This document shows positions 32,962 to 42,155 of a stretch of DNA of 46,290 nt, in pieces. Position 1 is the first letter of the stretch, and every line of letters begins with the position of its first letter. Position numbers and translations under genes: made by a program. The notes below the pieces were generated by a model. The model made no database searches. It was given only the letters and a program-made list of their open reading frames with translations, and had not been told where the DNA came from. This DNA comes from DATARH01 sp036264235 (GTDB lineage Bacteria > Pseudomonadota > Alphaproteobacteria > ATCC43930 > CGMCC-115725): contig DATARH010000272.1 of assembly GCA_036264235.1 (NCBI GenBank), forward strand, positions 1-46,290, given 5' to 3'.

Positions 32962-34158
32962 ATGACCAAAGCGCTGGCCGGCATTCGCGTCATCGACATG
33001 ACGCACAACCAGGCGGGGCCCGCCTGCGCCCAGATCTTCGGCTTTCTCGGCGCCGATGTAATCAAGCTGGAGGAGCCGAAGGGCGGCGATGTCGCCCGCA
33101 CGGTGCACGCCGACAAGAAGGACAGCGACAGCCTGTTTTTCCTGCTGTTCAACGCCAACAAACGCAGCCTGGCGCTGAACCTCAAGACCGAGGACGGCAA
33201 GCGGCTGTTCCGACAGGTGGTCGCCAAATCCGACGTGCTGTTGGAAAATTTCGGACCCGGCGCGCTCGACCGACTCGGTCTGGGCTACGAGGCGCTGAGG
33301 GAGATCAACCCGCGCCTCATCTATGCGACGATCAAGGGCTTCGGCACCTACGGGCCGCATGCGCATTTCAAGAGCTATGAACCGGTGGCGCAGGCGATGG
33401 GCGGCGCGATGAGCGTCACCGGCTTTCCGGAAAACCCGCCGACGCTGGTGCTGCCGGCGATCGGCGACAGCGGTACCGGCATGCATATGGCGATCGGCAT
33501 CCTCGCCGCCCTGCAACAGCGGCACGCGACCGGCAAGGGCCAGCATGTCGAGGTGTCGATGCAGGATGCGGTGGTCAACATCATCCGGGTCAGCCTGCGC
33601 GACCACCAGCGCGTCGGCCGGCCGATGCCGCGCTCCGGCAACCAGCTTGGCCACACCGTGCCGGGCACGACCTATGCCTGCGCGCCGGGCGGGCCGAACG
33701 ATTACGTGATCGTGCTGGCGCAGCCGCAGATGTGGCCGGCGCTGTGCCAGACGATCGGCCGGCCGGAGCTGGCCGAGGATCCGCGCTTCAAGAGTGCGGA
33801 GGGGCGATGGGAGCACCGCGCCGAACTGAACGCGATCGTCGAAGCGTGGACGCGGCAGCGGTCGAAGCACGAGGTGATGCGGCTCCTCGGCGATGCCGGT
33901 GTGCCGTGCGGTGCCTGCCAGGACACCGGCGAGGTGCTGGCCGACCCGCATCTGAAGGCGCGCGAGATGATCGTCGATATCGATTATCCGACACGCGGCA
34001 CCTACCAGACCGTCGGCTGCCCGATCAAATTGTCGGACTCGCCGGCCGAGATCACCCGGCCGCCGATGTTGGGCGAGCATAGTGACACTGTGCTGGCGGA
34101 ACTGTGCGGTGTCACTACTGGTGAATTGCAGCGGCTGCGCGAAACCGGCGTGGTGTGA
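32962..34158 (+). CDS. CaiB/BaiF-family (class III) CoA-transferase
   Basis: A 398-residue CoA-transferase. It starts with the family LAGIRVIDMTHNQAGPACAQ, and has FLGADVIKLEEPKGGD, NANKRSLALNLK, and GDSGTGMHMAIGILAAL with the presumed catalytic Asp that forms the acyl-anhydride. It moves CoA between carboxylic acids; the acid is not known, but the catabolic neighbourhood fits activation of an aromatic or branched acid. GAGGAG precedes the ATG. It is the last plus-strand gene before the heptose genes. Confidence 0.92.
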   Translation: MTKALAGIRVIDMTHNQAGPACAQIFGFLGADVIKLEEPKGGDVARTVHADKKDSDSLFFLLFNANKRSLALNLKTEDGKRLFRQVVAKSDVLLENFGPGALDRLGLGYEALREINPRLIYATIKGFGTYGPHAHFKSYEPVAQAMGGAMSVTGFPENPPTLVLPAIGDSGTGMHMAIGILAALQQRHATGKGQHVEVSMQDAVVNIIRVSLRDHQRVGRPMPRSGNQLGHTVPGTTYACAPGGPNDYVIVLAQPQMWPALCQTIGRPELAEDPRFKSAEGRWEHRAELNAIVEAWTRQRSKHEVMRLLGDAGVPCGACQDTGEVLADPHLKAREMIVDIDYPTRGTYQTVGCPIKLSDSPAEITRPPMLGEHSDTVLAELCGVTTGELQRLRETGVV

Positions 34159-34164
34159 CCGGCG

Positions 34165-35148
34165 CTACAAATACGGGTCGGCTTGTGACACATGTGCGGT
34201 GACGTAATCGCGCACCGCATCTTCGATCGAGGTGAACGGGGCATTGTAGCCGGCGGCGCGCAGCCGGTCCATCTTCGCTTCGGTGAAATACTGGTAGCTC
34301 GGCCGGATCGCCGGCGGTATGTCGATGAATTCGATGTCGGGCGCGCGGCCGCAGGCGGCGCCGACAGCGCTCATCAAATCGAGAAAGCTGCGCGCGTCGC
34401 CGGTCCCGAGATTGAACACCCCGTTCTCGCGCCCCTGCCGCCACAGCCACAGCATCGCGGCGGCGCAATCCTTGACGTAGACAAAGTCGCGGCGCTGCTC
34501 GCCATCGGCATAGTCGGGCCGGTGCGACTTGAACAGGCGGATCGTCTCACCGGCCGCAATCTTGTCGTGATTCTTGGCGACGAGGCTCATCATGTCGCCC
34601 TTGTGGTATTCGTTGGGGCCGAACACGTTGAAGAATTTGAGCCCGACCCATAAGGGCGGCGCCCGCCCCTGCTCCGACTCACGCATCGCCCACAGATCGA
34701 AAGCGTGCTTCGACCAGCCGTACAGGTTCATCGGCCGCAACCGCTTGAAGGCGGCCCGGTCGCCGGCATCGTCGAAACCCTGACTTCCATCACCGTAGGT
34801 CGCCGCCGACGACGCATAGATCAGCGGCTTGCCGCGCTGGGTACACCAGCGCCACAGACCGATGGAATAATTAAGGTTGGTGGCGATGATCTCGTCGGCG
34901 TCATTCGCCGTCGTCGAGGAATTGGCGCCCAGGTGAAAAATCGCCTCGACCTTGTCGCCAAAGCGCTCGAGCCACGGCCATAGTCCTTCGACGGTGACGA
35001 TCTCGAAGAAGTCGCGTTTGGCGATGTTGCGCCATTTGTCGCCGGTGCCAAAGCGGTCGACGAGAACGAGGTCGGCATGGCCACTCTCGTTCAACTGCGC
35101 AGCCAGCACTGAACCGATAAAGCCGCCGCCGCCGGTTACGACGATCAT
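34165..35148 (-). CDS. hldD: ADP-L-glycero-D-manno-heptose 6-epimerase
   Basis: The last step of ADP-L-heptose synthesis for the LPS inner core: NADP-dependent epimerisation at C6. The 327-residue extended SDR begins MIVVTGGGGFIGS (nucleotide site), has DRFGTGDKWRN, the HldD-specific HLGANSSTTAND and catalytic NLYGWSKHAFD (Y-x-x-x-K), and FFNVFGPNEYHKGDMMS. The neighbouring hldE starts the pathway; both read from the same strand, 13 bases apart, so they are an operon. Confidence 0.95.
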   Translation of the reverse strand: MIVVTGGGGFIGSVLAAQLNESGHADLVLVDRFGTGDKWRNIAKRDFFEIVTVEGLWPWLERFGDKVEAIFHLGANSSTTANDADEIIATNLNYSIGLWRWCTQRGKPLIYASSAATYGDGSQGFDDAGDRAAFKRLRPMNLYGWSKHAFDLWAMRESEQGRAPPLWVGLKFFNVFGPNEYHKGDMMSLVAKNHDKIAAGETIRLFKSHRPDYADGEQRRDFVYVKDCAAAMLWLWRQGRENGVFNLGTGDARSFLDLMSAVGAACGRAPDIEFIDIPPAIRPSYQYFTEAKMDRLRAAGYNAPFTSIEDAVRDYVTAHVSQADPYL

Positions 35149-35161
35149 GACAGCGCCCCGG

Positions 35162-36610
35162 CTATGCCGCGGAGCTGCCGCGGATCGCGTCGATCAGGCG
35201 GGTCGTCGATCGGCCCTCGACGAGATCGACCAGCAGCACCTTGCCGCCATTCGCCTGCACGATGTCGGCGCCGACGACGCCCTCGATCGTGTAGTCGCCA
35301 CCCTTGACCAGCACATCGGGCTTCAGGCGCCGGATCAGCTCGATCGGGGTCTCCTCGTCGAAGCTGATCACCGCATCGACCGATTCGACCGCCGCGATCA
35401 CCGCGGTGCGGTCAGCGAGCGAATTGACCGGCCGGTTTGGCCCCTTGAGCCGGCGCACCCCGCGATCGGTGTTGAGCGCGACCAGGAGCCGGTCGCATTG
35501 CGCCCGCGACGCCGCCAGCAGCGACACGTGCCCGGCATGGACGATATCGAAGCAGCCATTGGTGAAGCCGACCTTGAGACCGCGGTCCTTCCAGCGCCGC
35601 ACCAGCGTCTCGGCTTCGTCGGCGCTGTAATATTTGATGTGGTGCCAGTCCTTGTCGGTGACGTCGCGCGACAGGTCGAGCATCAGTTCATCGAGCTCGA
35701 CCGTGGCGGTACCCAGTTTGCTGACGACGATCCCGGCGGCGCGGTTCGCGAGATGCATCGCCTGCGGCAGCGGATGGCCGCTGGCCGAGGCCAACGCCAG
35801 CACTGCGATCACGGTGTCGCCGGCGCCGGACACGTCATAGACCTCCTGGGCCCGCGACGCCTCGAAATGCACCTCACCGGTCGTTTCGACGAGGACCATG
35901 CCCTTTTCGGAGCGGGTCGTCAGGATCGCCGCCGCTTCCGCCTCGGCCATCAGCTTGCGCGCCGCGGCGACGATTTCGGCATCGGTGCCAACCGGCAGCC
36001 TGGCAGCAACACCGAGCTCCTTCAGATTGGGCGTGATGCAGGTGGCGCCGCGATAGCGTCCGAAATCGTCGGTCTTGGGATCGACGAACACCGGCACGGC
36101 AAGCGCTCGGGCGCGCGCGATCGCCGCGTCAATCACCTGCGGGCAAACGACCGATTTGCCGTAATCCGACAGGATCAGCGCGTTGACTTCGGGGAGCGCC
36201 TTTTCCACGGCCGCGATCAGCCCGGCCGCCTCGACCGGGTCCAGCGGGTGCAACTGCTCCTCGTCGATGCGGACGAGCTGCTGATGTGCCGCCATATAGC
36301 GGGTCTTGCGGATTGTCGGCCGGTTCGGGCTCGCAACATGTGCATCGGTCAGCCCGGGGGTCGCATCGACCAGCGCCCTGACCTCTGCCCCGGCCTCATC
36401 GGTGCCCAGCAGGCCCAGTAGCACTGCTTGCCCACCAAGCGAGGCGATGTTGCGCGCGACGTTTCCAGCGCCGCCGAGCATGCTTTGAGTCCGCTTCAAG
36501 AGCAGCACCGGCACCGGCGCTTCCGGAGAAATCCGCTCGGTGTCGCAGTACGCAAACTTGTCGAGCATGATATCGCCAAGACACAAGATCTTGGCTTTCG
36601 AAAAGTCCAT
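35162..36610 (-). CDS. hldE: Bifunctional heptose 7-phosphate kinase / heptose 1-phosphate adenylyltransferase
   Basis: A two-domain enzyme for LPS heptose. The N-terminal ribokinase-type domain (ILCLGDIMLDKFAYCDTERI, GGAGNVARNIASLGG, VSGAGDTVIAV with the catalytic Asp) phosphorylates heptose-7-phosphate at C1. The C-terminal domain, from about residue 340, is a nucleotidyltransferase with FTNGCFDIVHAGHVSLL carrying the HxGH motif and then VKGGDYTIEGVVGADIV. At 482 residues it is the usual fused length. It is upstream of hldD in one operon. Confidence 0.95.
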   Translation of the reverse strand: MDFSKAKILCLGDIMLDKFAYCDTERISPEAPVPVLLLKRTQSMLGGAGNVARNIASLGGQAVLLGLLGTDEAGAEVRALVDATPGLTDAHVASPNRPTIRKTRYMAAHQQLVRIDEEQLHPLDPVEAAGLIAAVEKALPEVNALILSDYGKSVVCPQVIDAAIARARALAVPVFVDPKTDDFGRYRGATCITPNLKELGVAARLPVGTDAEIVAAARKLMAEAEAAAILTTRSEKGMVLVETTGEVHFEASRAQEVYDVSGAGDTVIAVLALASASGHPLPQAMHLANRAAGIVVSKLGTATVELDELMLDLSRDVTDKDWHHIKYYSADEAETLVRRWKDRGLKVGFTNGCFDIVHAGHVSLLAASRAQCDRLLVALNTDRGVRRLKGPNRPVNSLADRTAVIAAVESVDAVISFDEETPIELIRRLKPDVLVKGGDYTIEGVVGADIVQANGGKVLLVDLVEGRSTTRLIDAIRGSSAA

Positions 36611-36655
36611 TCCGGTAACACCTTCTCGCTTGTGCGAGGCTAAATATCACGCAGC

Positions 36656-36679
36656 GCCGCTGCCATCCAGGACAGCGGC
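36656..36679. repeat. Short inverted repeat between an enolase-family gene and hldE
   Basis: GCCGCTG (36656-36662) pairs with CAGCGGC (36673-36679) over a 10-base loop. On the minus strand it lies 21 bases after the enolase-family stop and before the hldE start, so it could be a transcript end, but no T-run follows. Confidence 0.3.
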
Positions 36680-36699
36680 CGGCTGCGCAACTACTTTCA

Positions 36700-37809
36700 T
36701 CAATCTAACCGGTACTTGTTAACGCGATCCCAATCGAGCTGCAGGCCGAAGCCGGGCCCTCGCGGCACCTCGATGATACCGTCCTTGATCGGCGCCCGGT
36801 TCACGATGACATCGGCCCAGAGCGGGTCGCGCTGCGGGTCCGGAAAGCATTCGACGTAGGTGCCATGCGGCACGGCGGCGAGCATATGGACCGCAATCTG
36901 CGGCTCCTCGTGATGCGCCATCTCGATGCCGTGCACGGCGCATAAACCGGCGGCGCGGCGCCATTCGGTGATTCCGCCGGCTTCCGACGCGTCGAAATTG
37001 ACGATGTCGACGGCGCCGGCTGCGATCAGGCGGCGCACCCCATGGCTGGAAATCTCGCTCTGCCCGGCATTGATCGGGATCGAGGTACGGCGGCGCACCT
37101 CGGCCATCCCGAACGCATCGTCGTACCAATGGCACGGCTCCTCAAACCAGCGGATGTCGTATTGTTCGATCAGCCGGGCGAACTTGACGGCCTCGGAGGT
37201 CGGCCAGCCACGATTCGCGTCGACCGCGATGATGAAATCGGCGCCGCCGCCATCGCGACAGGCGGCAACCCGCTCCGCATCGGCCTCGGCCGAGAGGCCC
37301 CCGACCTTGACCTTGCAACCGGCCATGCCCTGCTCGCGCAGCCAGCCCATCTCGCGCGACAGATCCGCGAGCGACTTGCCGTCCTCGTAATAGGCGGCGA
37401 TCGCGATGATCGGCAGCCGGTCGCGAAATCCCCCGAGGAGCGTTGCGACATTGCTGCCCAGCGACTTGCCGAGCAGGTCCCACAGCGCGGTGTCGACGCA
37501 GGCAATCGCCTCCATGACCAGCTTGCGGTCGCGGCTCGGGATGCTCAGCGCGAACATCCTGGCCCACAGCGCCTCGATCCGACGACCGTCCTCGCCGAGG
37601 ATCAGCGGCGCGAGCTCGTCGCGGACGATTTTGGCGATTTCCCGGCCATGGGCGCGGTTGTCACCATTGTAGACCTCGCTGACGAGCCCGTCCGCGGTGC
37701 GGATGCGGGTGACCACCGTGTTGCGGCTGGTCACCCGGTAGCCGCTGCCGCTGAACACCTTTGTCAGCGCGATCTCGATCGGGATCGCTTCGACCTGGTC
37801 GATCTTCAT
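36700..37809 (-). CDS. Mandelate racemase/muconate lactonizing enzyme-family protein (enolase superfamily)
   Basis: A 369-residue protein with an N-terminal capping domain (MKIDQVEAIPIEIALTKVF) and barrel. The catalytic pair GCKVKVGG (K-x-K), metal ligands Asp in IAVDANRGW and Glu in IRWFEEPCHW, and a third Glu in NAGQSEISS are visible, with HHEEPQ at the C-terminal end carrying the catalytic His-type base. Members racemise, dehydrate or cycloisomerise carboxylates, often sugar acids or dipeptides. The substrate is unknown; the HpcH-type aldolase and SDR at 16-18 kb could be in a related sugar-acid pathway, though far away. Confidence 0.9.
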   Translation of the reverse strand: MKIDQVEAIPIEIALTKVFSGSGYRVTSRNTVVTRIRTADGLVSEVYNGDNRAHGREIAKIVRDELAPLILGEDGRRIEALWARMFALSIPSRDRKLVMEAIACVDTALWDLLGKSLGSNVATLLGGFRDRLPIIAIAAYYEDGKSLADLSREMGWLREQGMAGCKVKVGGLSAEADAERVAACRDGGGADFIIAVDANRGWPTSEAVKFARLIEQYDIRWFEEPCHWYDDAFGMAEVRRRTSIPINAGQSEISSHGVRRLIAAGAVDIVNFDASEAGGITEWRRAAGLCAVHGIEMAHHEEPQIAVHMLAAVPHGTYVECFPDPQRDPLWADVIVNRAPIKDGIIEVPRGPGFGLQLDWDRVNKYRLD

Positions 37810-37929
37810 CGGCGCCTCCGGGGACCGCTGCAGCAGCGCATTATCGGCGAGGCGGCAATGCCGCGGTACCCTTTTCGGCCGGGCCGGGTATAGTCCCCAC
37901 AGGACCACCGGTTGAATTCGAGGGACCGC

Positions 37930-39126
37930 ATGCCGCTGAAGCCGTTTGCCGCCTTGCTGGCCGCACTGGCGCTTTTCGGGGGTCTGCCTAGGGCGACGAA
38001 CGCAGCCGATTTCACCGATGCGGCGGGGCGGCGGATGATCGTACCCGAACAGATTCGCCGTGCATTGCCGGCCGGCCCCTCGGCCGATGTCTTGATCGCC
38101 GTGCTCGATCCGAACGCCTTGATCGGGTGGAGCGACCCGCATCCTCGCGACCTGCTGCCGCCGCGCCTGGCGCGGTTGCCGGTCACCGGTCATTTCAGCG
38201 GCCCGGTGCCGACGGCCGGGCCGGAGACAATTCTGCGTCTCCACCCCGATGCCGTCATCGATGCGGGCCCGGTGACGCCCGATCGTATCGCCTTCGCAGA
38301 CAGGATACAGGCGCAGACCGGGATCCCGTACCTCCTCGTTGACGACACCATCGAGCGCATCCCGGCGATGCTGCGCGCGATGGGTCCGCTGTTTGGCCAA
38401 GCCGACCGCGGCCAAGACCTGTCGCGATATTCCCGCCACGCCGTTGAAACCCTGCATGGCCGGCTGCTGATCCGCTCGGTCAACCAGCGGCCACGCGTCT
38501 ATTTCGGGCGCGGACCGGATGGGCTGCTGGCGGTGTTGCCGGATTCTCCCGGTGGCGAGGCGATTGACCAAGCCGGCGCCATCAACGTCGCCGGAGTTCT
38601 CGGGCGCGGTACCGAGCTGCCGACCAGCCCGGTGCAGCTGCTGACCTGGAACCCCGATGTGATCATCGCGACCGACCGGCACTTTTACGATTCGTTGCTG
38701 CACAGCCCGTCCTGGCGATCGCTGATCGCGGTGCAGGATAAGCGCGTGTTTCTGGCGCCGGACGATCCGTTCGGCTGGATTTCCGACCCACCGGGCGTCA
38801 ATCGCCTCGTCGGCCTCTACTGGCTGTCGGGCCTTTTATACCCGACCGACGTGCAGGACGATGTGCGGGCGACGGCCCGCGATCTTTACGAGAAACTCTA
38901 CCGGATTAAATTGACCGACGCGCAGCTCGAGCGCCTGGTCGCACGGGCCGGCGTGCCGAAGAGCGATGCGCTGCGAACCCCGCTCGGCGGGCTCGGCATT
39001 CTGGAAAACCCCGGCGCCTTGCCGACGCCGGTGCCGGGAACCATACCGGGCGGCCTACCCGGCGCGACCCCGGGATTGGGGCCGCCGGGAAGGCGCGGCG
39101 GTGCCGCGTCGCCGGAATCGCGCTGA
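37930..39126 (+). CDS. Periplasmic substrate-binding protein, iron-siderophore/cobalamin type
   Basis: A 398-residue ABC-type binding protein (BtuF/FepB fold). The signal peptide runs KPFAALLAALALFGG to about NAADF. The body has two lobes: GPVPTAGPETILRLHPDAVIDAG and QLLTWNPDVIIATDRHFYDS, with VFLAPDDPFGW at the end. A Pro/Gly-rich tail follows (TPVPGTIPGGLPGATPG). GAGGGA lies before the ATG. The permease and ATPase are not adjacent, so it works with components elsewhere, or is an orphan. Ligand unknown: iron complex, heme or cobalamin are the family's usual choices. Confidence 0.85.
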   Translation: MPLKPFAALLAALALFGGLPRATNAADFTDAAGRRMIVPEQIRRALPAGPSADVLIAVLDPNALIGWSDPHPRDLLPPRLARLPVTGHFSGPVPTAGPETILRLHPDAVIDAGPVTPDRIAFADRIQAQTGIPYLLVDDTIERIPAMLRAMGPLFGQADRGQDLSRYSRHAVETLHGRLLIRSVNQRPRVYFGRGPDGLLAVLPDSPGGEAIDQAGAINVAGVLGRGTELPTSPVQLLTWNPDVIIATDRHFYDSLLHSPSWRSLIAVQDKRVFLAPDDPFGWISDPPGVNRLVGLYWLSGLLYPTDVQDDVRATARDLYEKLYRIKLTDAQLERLVARAGVPKSDALRTPLGGLGILENPGALPTPVPGTIPGGLPGATPGLGPPGRRGGAASPESR

Positions 39127-39163
39127 GATCAGCCGGTCGGCTGTCGCAGGGATATCGCGCGGG

Positions 39164-39823
39164 CTATCGCGGCTGCGGCACGATCCGCAGATAGGGCCGT
39201 GGCGCCCGCCAGCCACCGGGGTAGCGCTTCTTCGCCTCCTCGTCGGACACCGAGCCGGCGATGATCACGTCGTCGACAGGCTTCCAATTGACCGGCGTTG
39301 CGACCTGATGCTTCGAGGTCAGCTGCACCGATTCGAGGATCCGCAGCACCTCGTCGAAATTGCGCCCGGTCGTCATCGGGTAGGTCAGCATCGCCTTGAT
39401 CTTCTTGTCCGGGCCGATGAGGAAAACCGAGCGGACGGTCGCGTTGTCGCCGGCGGTGCGGCCCTGCGAGCTCGTCCCGGCGCCGGCCGGGAGCATATCG
39501 TAAAGCATCGCGACCTTGAGCTCCGGATCGCCGATCATCGGATAAGTGACCCGATGGCCCTGCGTCTCCTCGATGTCCTTCGACCACCGGGTATGGTCGC
39601 CGACCGGATCGACGCTGAGCCCGATGATCTTGCAATTCCGCTTCTCAAACTCCGGATTTAGCCCGGCCATATAGCCGAGTTCCGTCGTGCAGACCGGCGT
39701 GAAATCCTTCGGGTGCGAGAACAGGATCGCCCAGCCGTCGCCGATCCACTGGTGAAAGTCGATCGTACCCTGGGTCGTCTCCGCCGTGAAGTTGGGCGCG
39801 ACGTCATTGATGCGCAGCGACAT
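39164..39823 (-). CDS. 1-Cys peroxiredoxin (Prx6 type)
   Basis: A thiol peroxidase of 219 residues reducing hydrogen or organic peroxides. The peroxidatic Cys45 is in PKDFTPVCTTELGYMAG, the start is MSLRINDVAPNFTAETTQG, and the C-terminal extension SDEEAKKRYPGGWRAPRPYLR is typical of Prx6/1-Cys forms. There is no clear resolving Cys. GGAGG lies six bases from the ATG. It stands alone, convergent with the binding-protein gene. A Sec version of Prx exists in some bacteria, but this one has TGC. Confidence 0.94.
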   Translation of the reverse strand: MSLRINDVAPNFTAETTQGTIDFHQWIGDGWAILFSHPKDFTPVCTTELGYMAGLNPEFEKRNCKIIGLSVDPVGDHTRWSKDIEETQGHRVTYPMIGDPELKVAMLYDMLPAGAGTSSQGRTAGDNATVRSVFLIGPDKKIKAMLTYPMTTGRNFDEVLRILESVQLTSKHQVATPVNWKPVDDVIIAGSVSDEEAKKRYPGGWRAPRPYLRIVPQPR

Positions 39824-40008
39824 GGTCCACCTCCGTTGTAACCCACCTCGTCGATTGCCCCGCGCCGCCGGCAAAGCGCCGGGCCGACCGGTCCCATGCG
39901 TGCTGGCCGATCGGCCTAGAAATGGTTCCGGCGCCGGGCCGCGACAAGCTGCATGGTAGCCTCGATCGAAGCTCCCTGCGTGACGATCCAGGGGATGATG
40001 CCCGGGGA

Positions 40009-42144
40009 ATGATGGAGCAATCCCGCCGGGAAAGCATTAGCCTCAAATCGGTTACGGTCGATCGGAGACTTGGTTTGCCATCGCCGCCCTCATTTTCTTC
40101 CTCGGACGAGGATCGCTCCGAGGCGGAGCACCTGCGGCTGGCACAGGAAGCCGGCGAGATCGGCACCTGGGAGTGGGATCTTGCCACCGGCCGAATGATC
40201 TGGTCGGCGCAAATGTTCCGCAATCTGGGTCTGGAACCCGGCCAGAGCGGCGATCTCTATCCTGTCATGGTGGGGGCGCTGCATCCCGAAGACCGCAGCG
40301 ACACCGAAGCTGCTCTTGCAAAATTCCGCAGCGAGATCGGCGCCGTGCGGATCGAGCCGCGCATCATCTGGCCAAGCGGCGAAATCCACTGGCTCGTCTT
40401 CCTCGGCCGCACTCTCGCCGGTCCTGACGGCACTCCGAACCGAATGCTCGGCATCACGATCGACAGCACACGCCGGCGTCACAGTGAAGACGCGGCGCGG
40501 TCGGCGCAACGCGACAGCGAGCGCCGGCTGCACGAAATGAACGAGCGGCTCGAGCAGCTTGCCGAGGAACGCGCCCGCCAACTCGATGCGAGCCGCGCCC
40601 AGGTCAAGGTGATCTTCGACAATTTACCGGATTGGCTGACGCTGTTCCGCGCCACCGCCGACGGGCGTTTTGTCTATGAGGATCTCAATCACGCGACCGA
40701 GATCGCCTATGGGCTTGAGCGCAACCAGGTCGTCGGGCGCCCGCTGGAAGAGATCCTCGGCGCCGAGCCGGCGCAATTGCCGCTGCGGCTGATGCGCGCC
40801 TGCGTCGCGACCGGCGAGAACCAGCATTACAGCGTCCGGCGCACCATGGCCGGCATTACCCGCTCCATCGATGTGATGTTCGCCCGTGTGCCGGAAAAGC
40901 ACGATGGCGATTGGCTGATCATGGCGACCGCACGCGACCTGACCGAGCGCGAGGCGATCGAGGAGCGGCTGCGCCAGTCGCAAAAGATGGAGGCGGTCGG
41001 CCAGCTGACCGGCGGTCTGGCGCATGATTTCAACAACCTGCTGACCGCGGTGATCGGCAACCTCGAACTGCTCGGACCGCGGCTGGCAAGCGATCCGGTG
41101 GCGACCCGGTTCCTCGGCGGCGCGCAACGCGCCGCGGAGAACGGCGCGCGCCTCACTCAGCAGCTACTGGCCTTCTCACGACGGCAACACCTGCAGCCGC
41201 GCGCGGTCGATCTGAATGGCGTGATCACCGGCATGAGCGACCTGCTGGCGCGCACCATCGGCCCGACGATCCGCATCGAAACCCGACTGGTGCCGCAATT
41301 GTGGCCGGCACGGGTCGATCCGACGCAGATCGAGATCGCGGTCCTCAACCTCGCGATCAACGCGCGCGACGCGATGCCGCTCGGCGGGACAGTAACGATT
41401 GAAACCAGTTGTCTCGCCGCCGGCGACCCCTCATTGCCGGCCGAAATCGGCACGCGCGACTGCGTCCGCGTGTCGGTGCGGGACACCGGCACCGGCATGA
41501 CCGAAGAGGTCTTGCGCTCGGCGGTTGAGCCGTTCTTCACCACCAAGGAGCGCGGCAAGGGCAGCGGTCTCGGCCTGAGCCAGGTCTATGGGATGATCCA
41601 ACAGTCGGATGGCGCACTGCAGATCGACAGCCGCCCGGGCGTCGGCACCGAGGTGCGTCTGTTCCTGCCGCGCGCGGCGGCGGCGGAAGGTACGGATGCC
41701 GCCCCGCAGACGCAACCGCAAGAGCGCCCGGCCGGCGGCCGCATCCTGGTCGTCGATGACGATGCGGCGGTGCGCGAGGTCACCGTCAGCATGCTGCGGC
41801 AGATCGGCTATGGCGTGGTCGAGACCGACAGCGGACAGGGCGCGCTCGACGCGTTGGCGCGCGGCGAGGTGTACGATCTGATGCTGATCGACATCGCGAT
41901 GCCCGGGCTCAGCGGCGTCGAGACGGCGCGGCGGGCGCGCGAGCGCTGGCCGGGGTTGCGCGTGCTCTACGTCACCGGCTTCGCCGATCCATCGGGACAA
42001 ATTGCCCCGGAGACCGGCGACACCCCGCTGATCCAGAAACCGTTCCGCTTTGCCGAGTTGCGCGAGGAGGTGCAGCGCGCGCTGAAGCGCCCGCCGGACG
42101 GCGCGCGCGAAAATATCGTGCCGCTGAAAAACCGCAACCGGTGA
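40009..42144 (+). CDS. PAS-domain hybrid histidine kinase with C-terminal receiver
   Basis: A 711-residue sensor kinase without membrane segments. Two PAS domains come first, one around EAGEIGTWEWDLATGRMIWS and one from VIFDNLPDWLTLFRATADG. Then comes the dimerisation box GGLAHDFNNLLTAVIGNLELL with phospho-acceptor His339, and the ATPase with NLAINARDAMP, DTGTGM and KGSGLGLSQVYGM. A receiver follows with ILVVDDDAAVREV and phospho-acceptor Asp628 in LMLIDIAMPG. The signal is unknown. I start at an ATG next to a GGGGA site; an ATG three bases on or one 87 bases upstream are alternatives. No response regulator gene adjoins it. Confidence 0.9.
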   Translation: MMEQSRRESISLKSVTVDRRLGLPSPPSFSSSDEDRSEAEHLRLAQEAGEIGTWEWDLATGRMIWSAQMFRNLGLEPGQSGDLYPVMVGALHPEDRSDTEAALAKFRSEIGAVRIEPRIIWPSGEIHWLVFLGRTLAGPDGTPNRMLGITIDSTRRRHSEDAARSAQRDSERRLHEMNERLEQLAEERARQLDASRAQVKVIFDNLPDWLTLFRATADGRFVYEDLNHATEIAYGLERNQVVGRPLEEILGAEPAQLPLRLMRACVATGENQHYSVRRTMAGITRSIDVMFARVPEKHDGDWLIMATARDLTEREAIEERLRQSQKMEAVGQLTGGLAHDFNNLLTAVIGNLELLGPRLASDPVATRFLGGAQRAAENGARLTQQLLAFSRRQHLQPRAVDLNGVITGMSDLLARTIGPTIRIETRLVPQLWPARVDPTQIEIAVLNLAINARDAMPLGGTVTIETSCLAAGDPSLPAEIGTRDCVRVSVRDTGTGMTEEVLRSAVEPFFTTKERGKGSGLGLSQVYGMIQQSDGALQIDSRPGVGTEVRLFLPRAAAAEGTDAAPQTQPQERPAGGRILVVDDDAAVREVTVSMLRQIGYGVVETDSGQGALDALARGEVYDLMLIDIAMPGLSGVETARRARERWPGLRVLYVTGFADPSGQIAPETGDTPLIQKPFRFAELREEVQRALKRPPDGARENIVPLKNRNR

Positions 42145-42155
42145 CAAACGAGAAG

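Noticed and set aside
39164..39823. A second selenoprotein in the peroxiredoxin
   Set aside because: The peroxidatic codon is a normal Cys codon, and the frame has no UGA.
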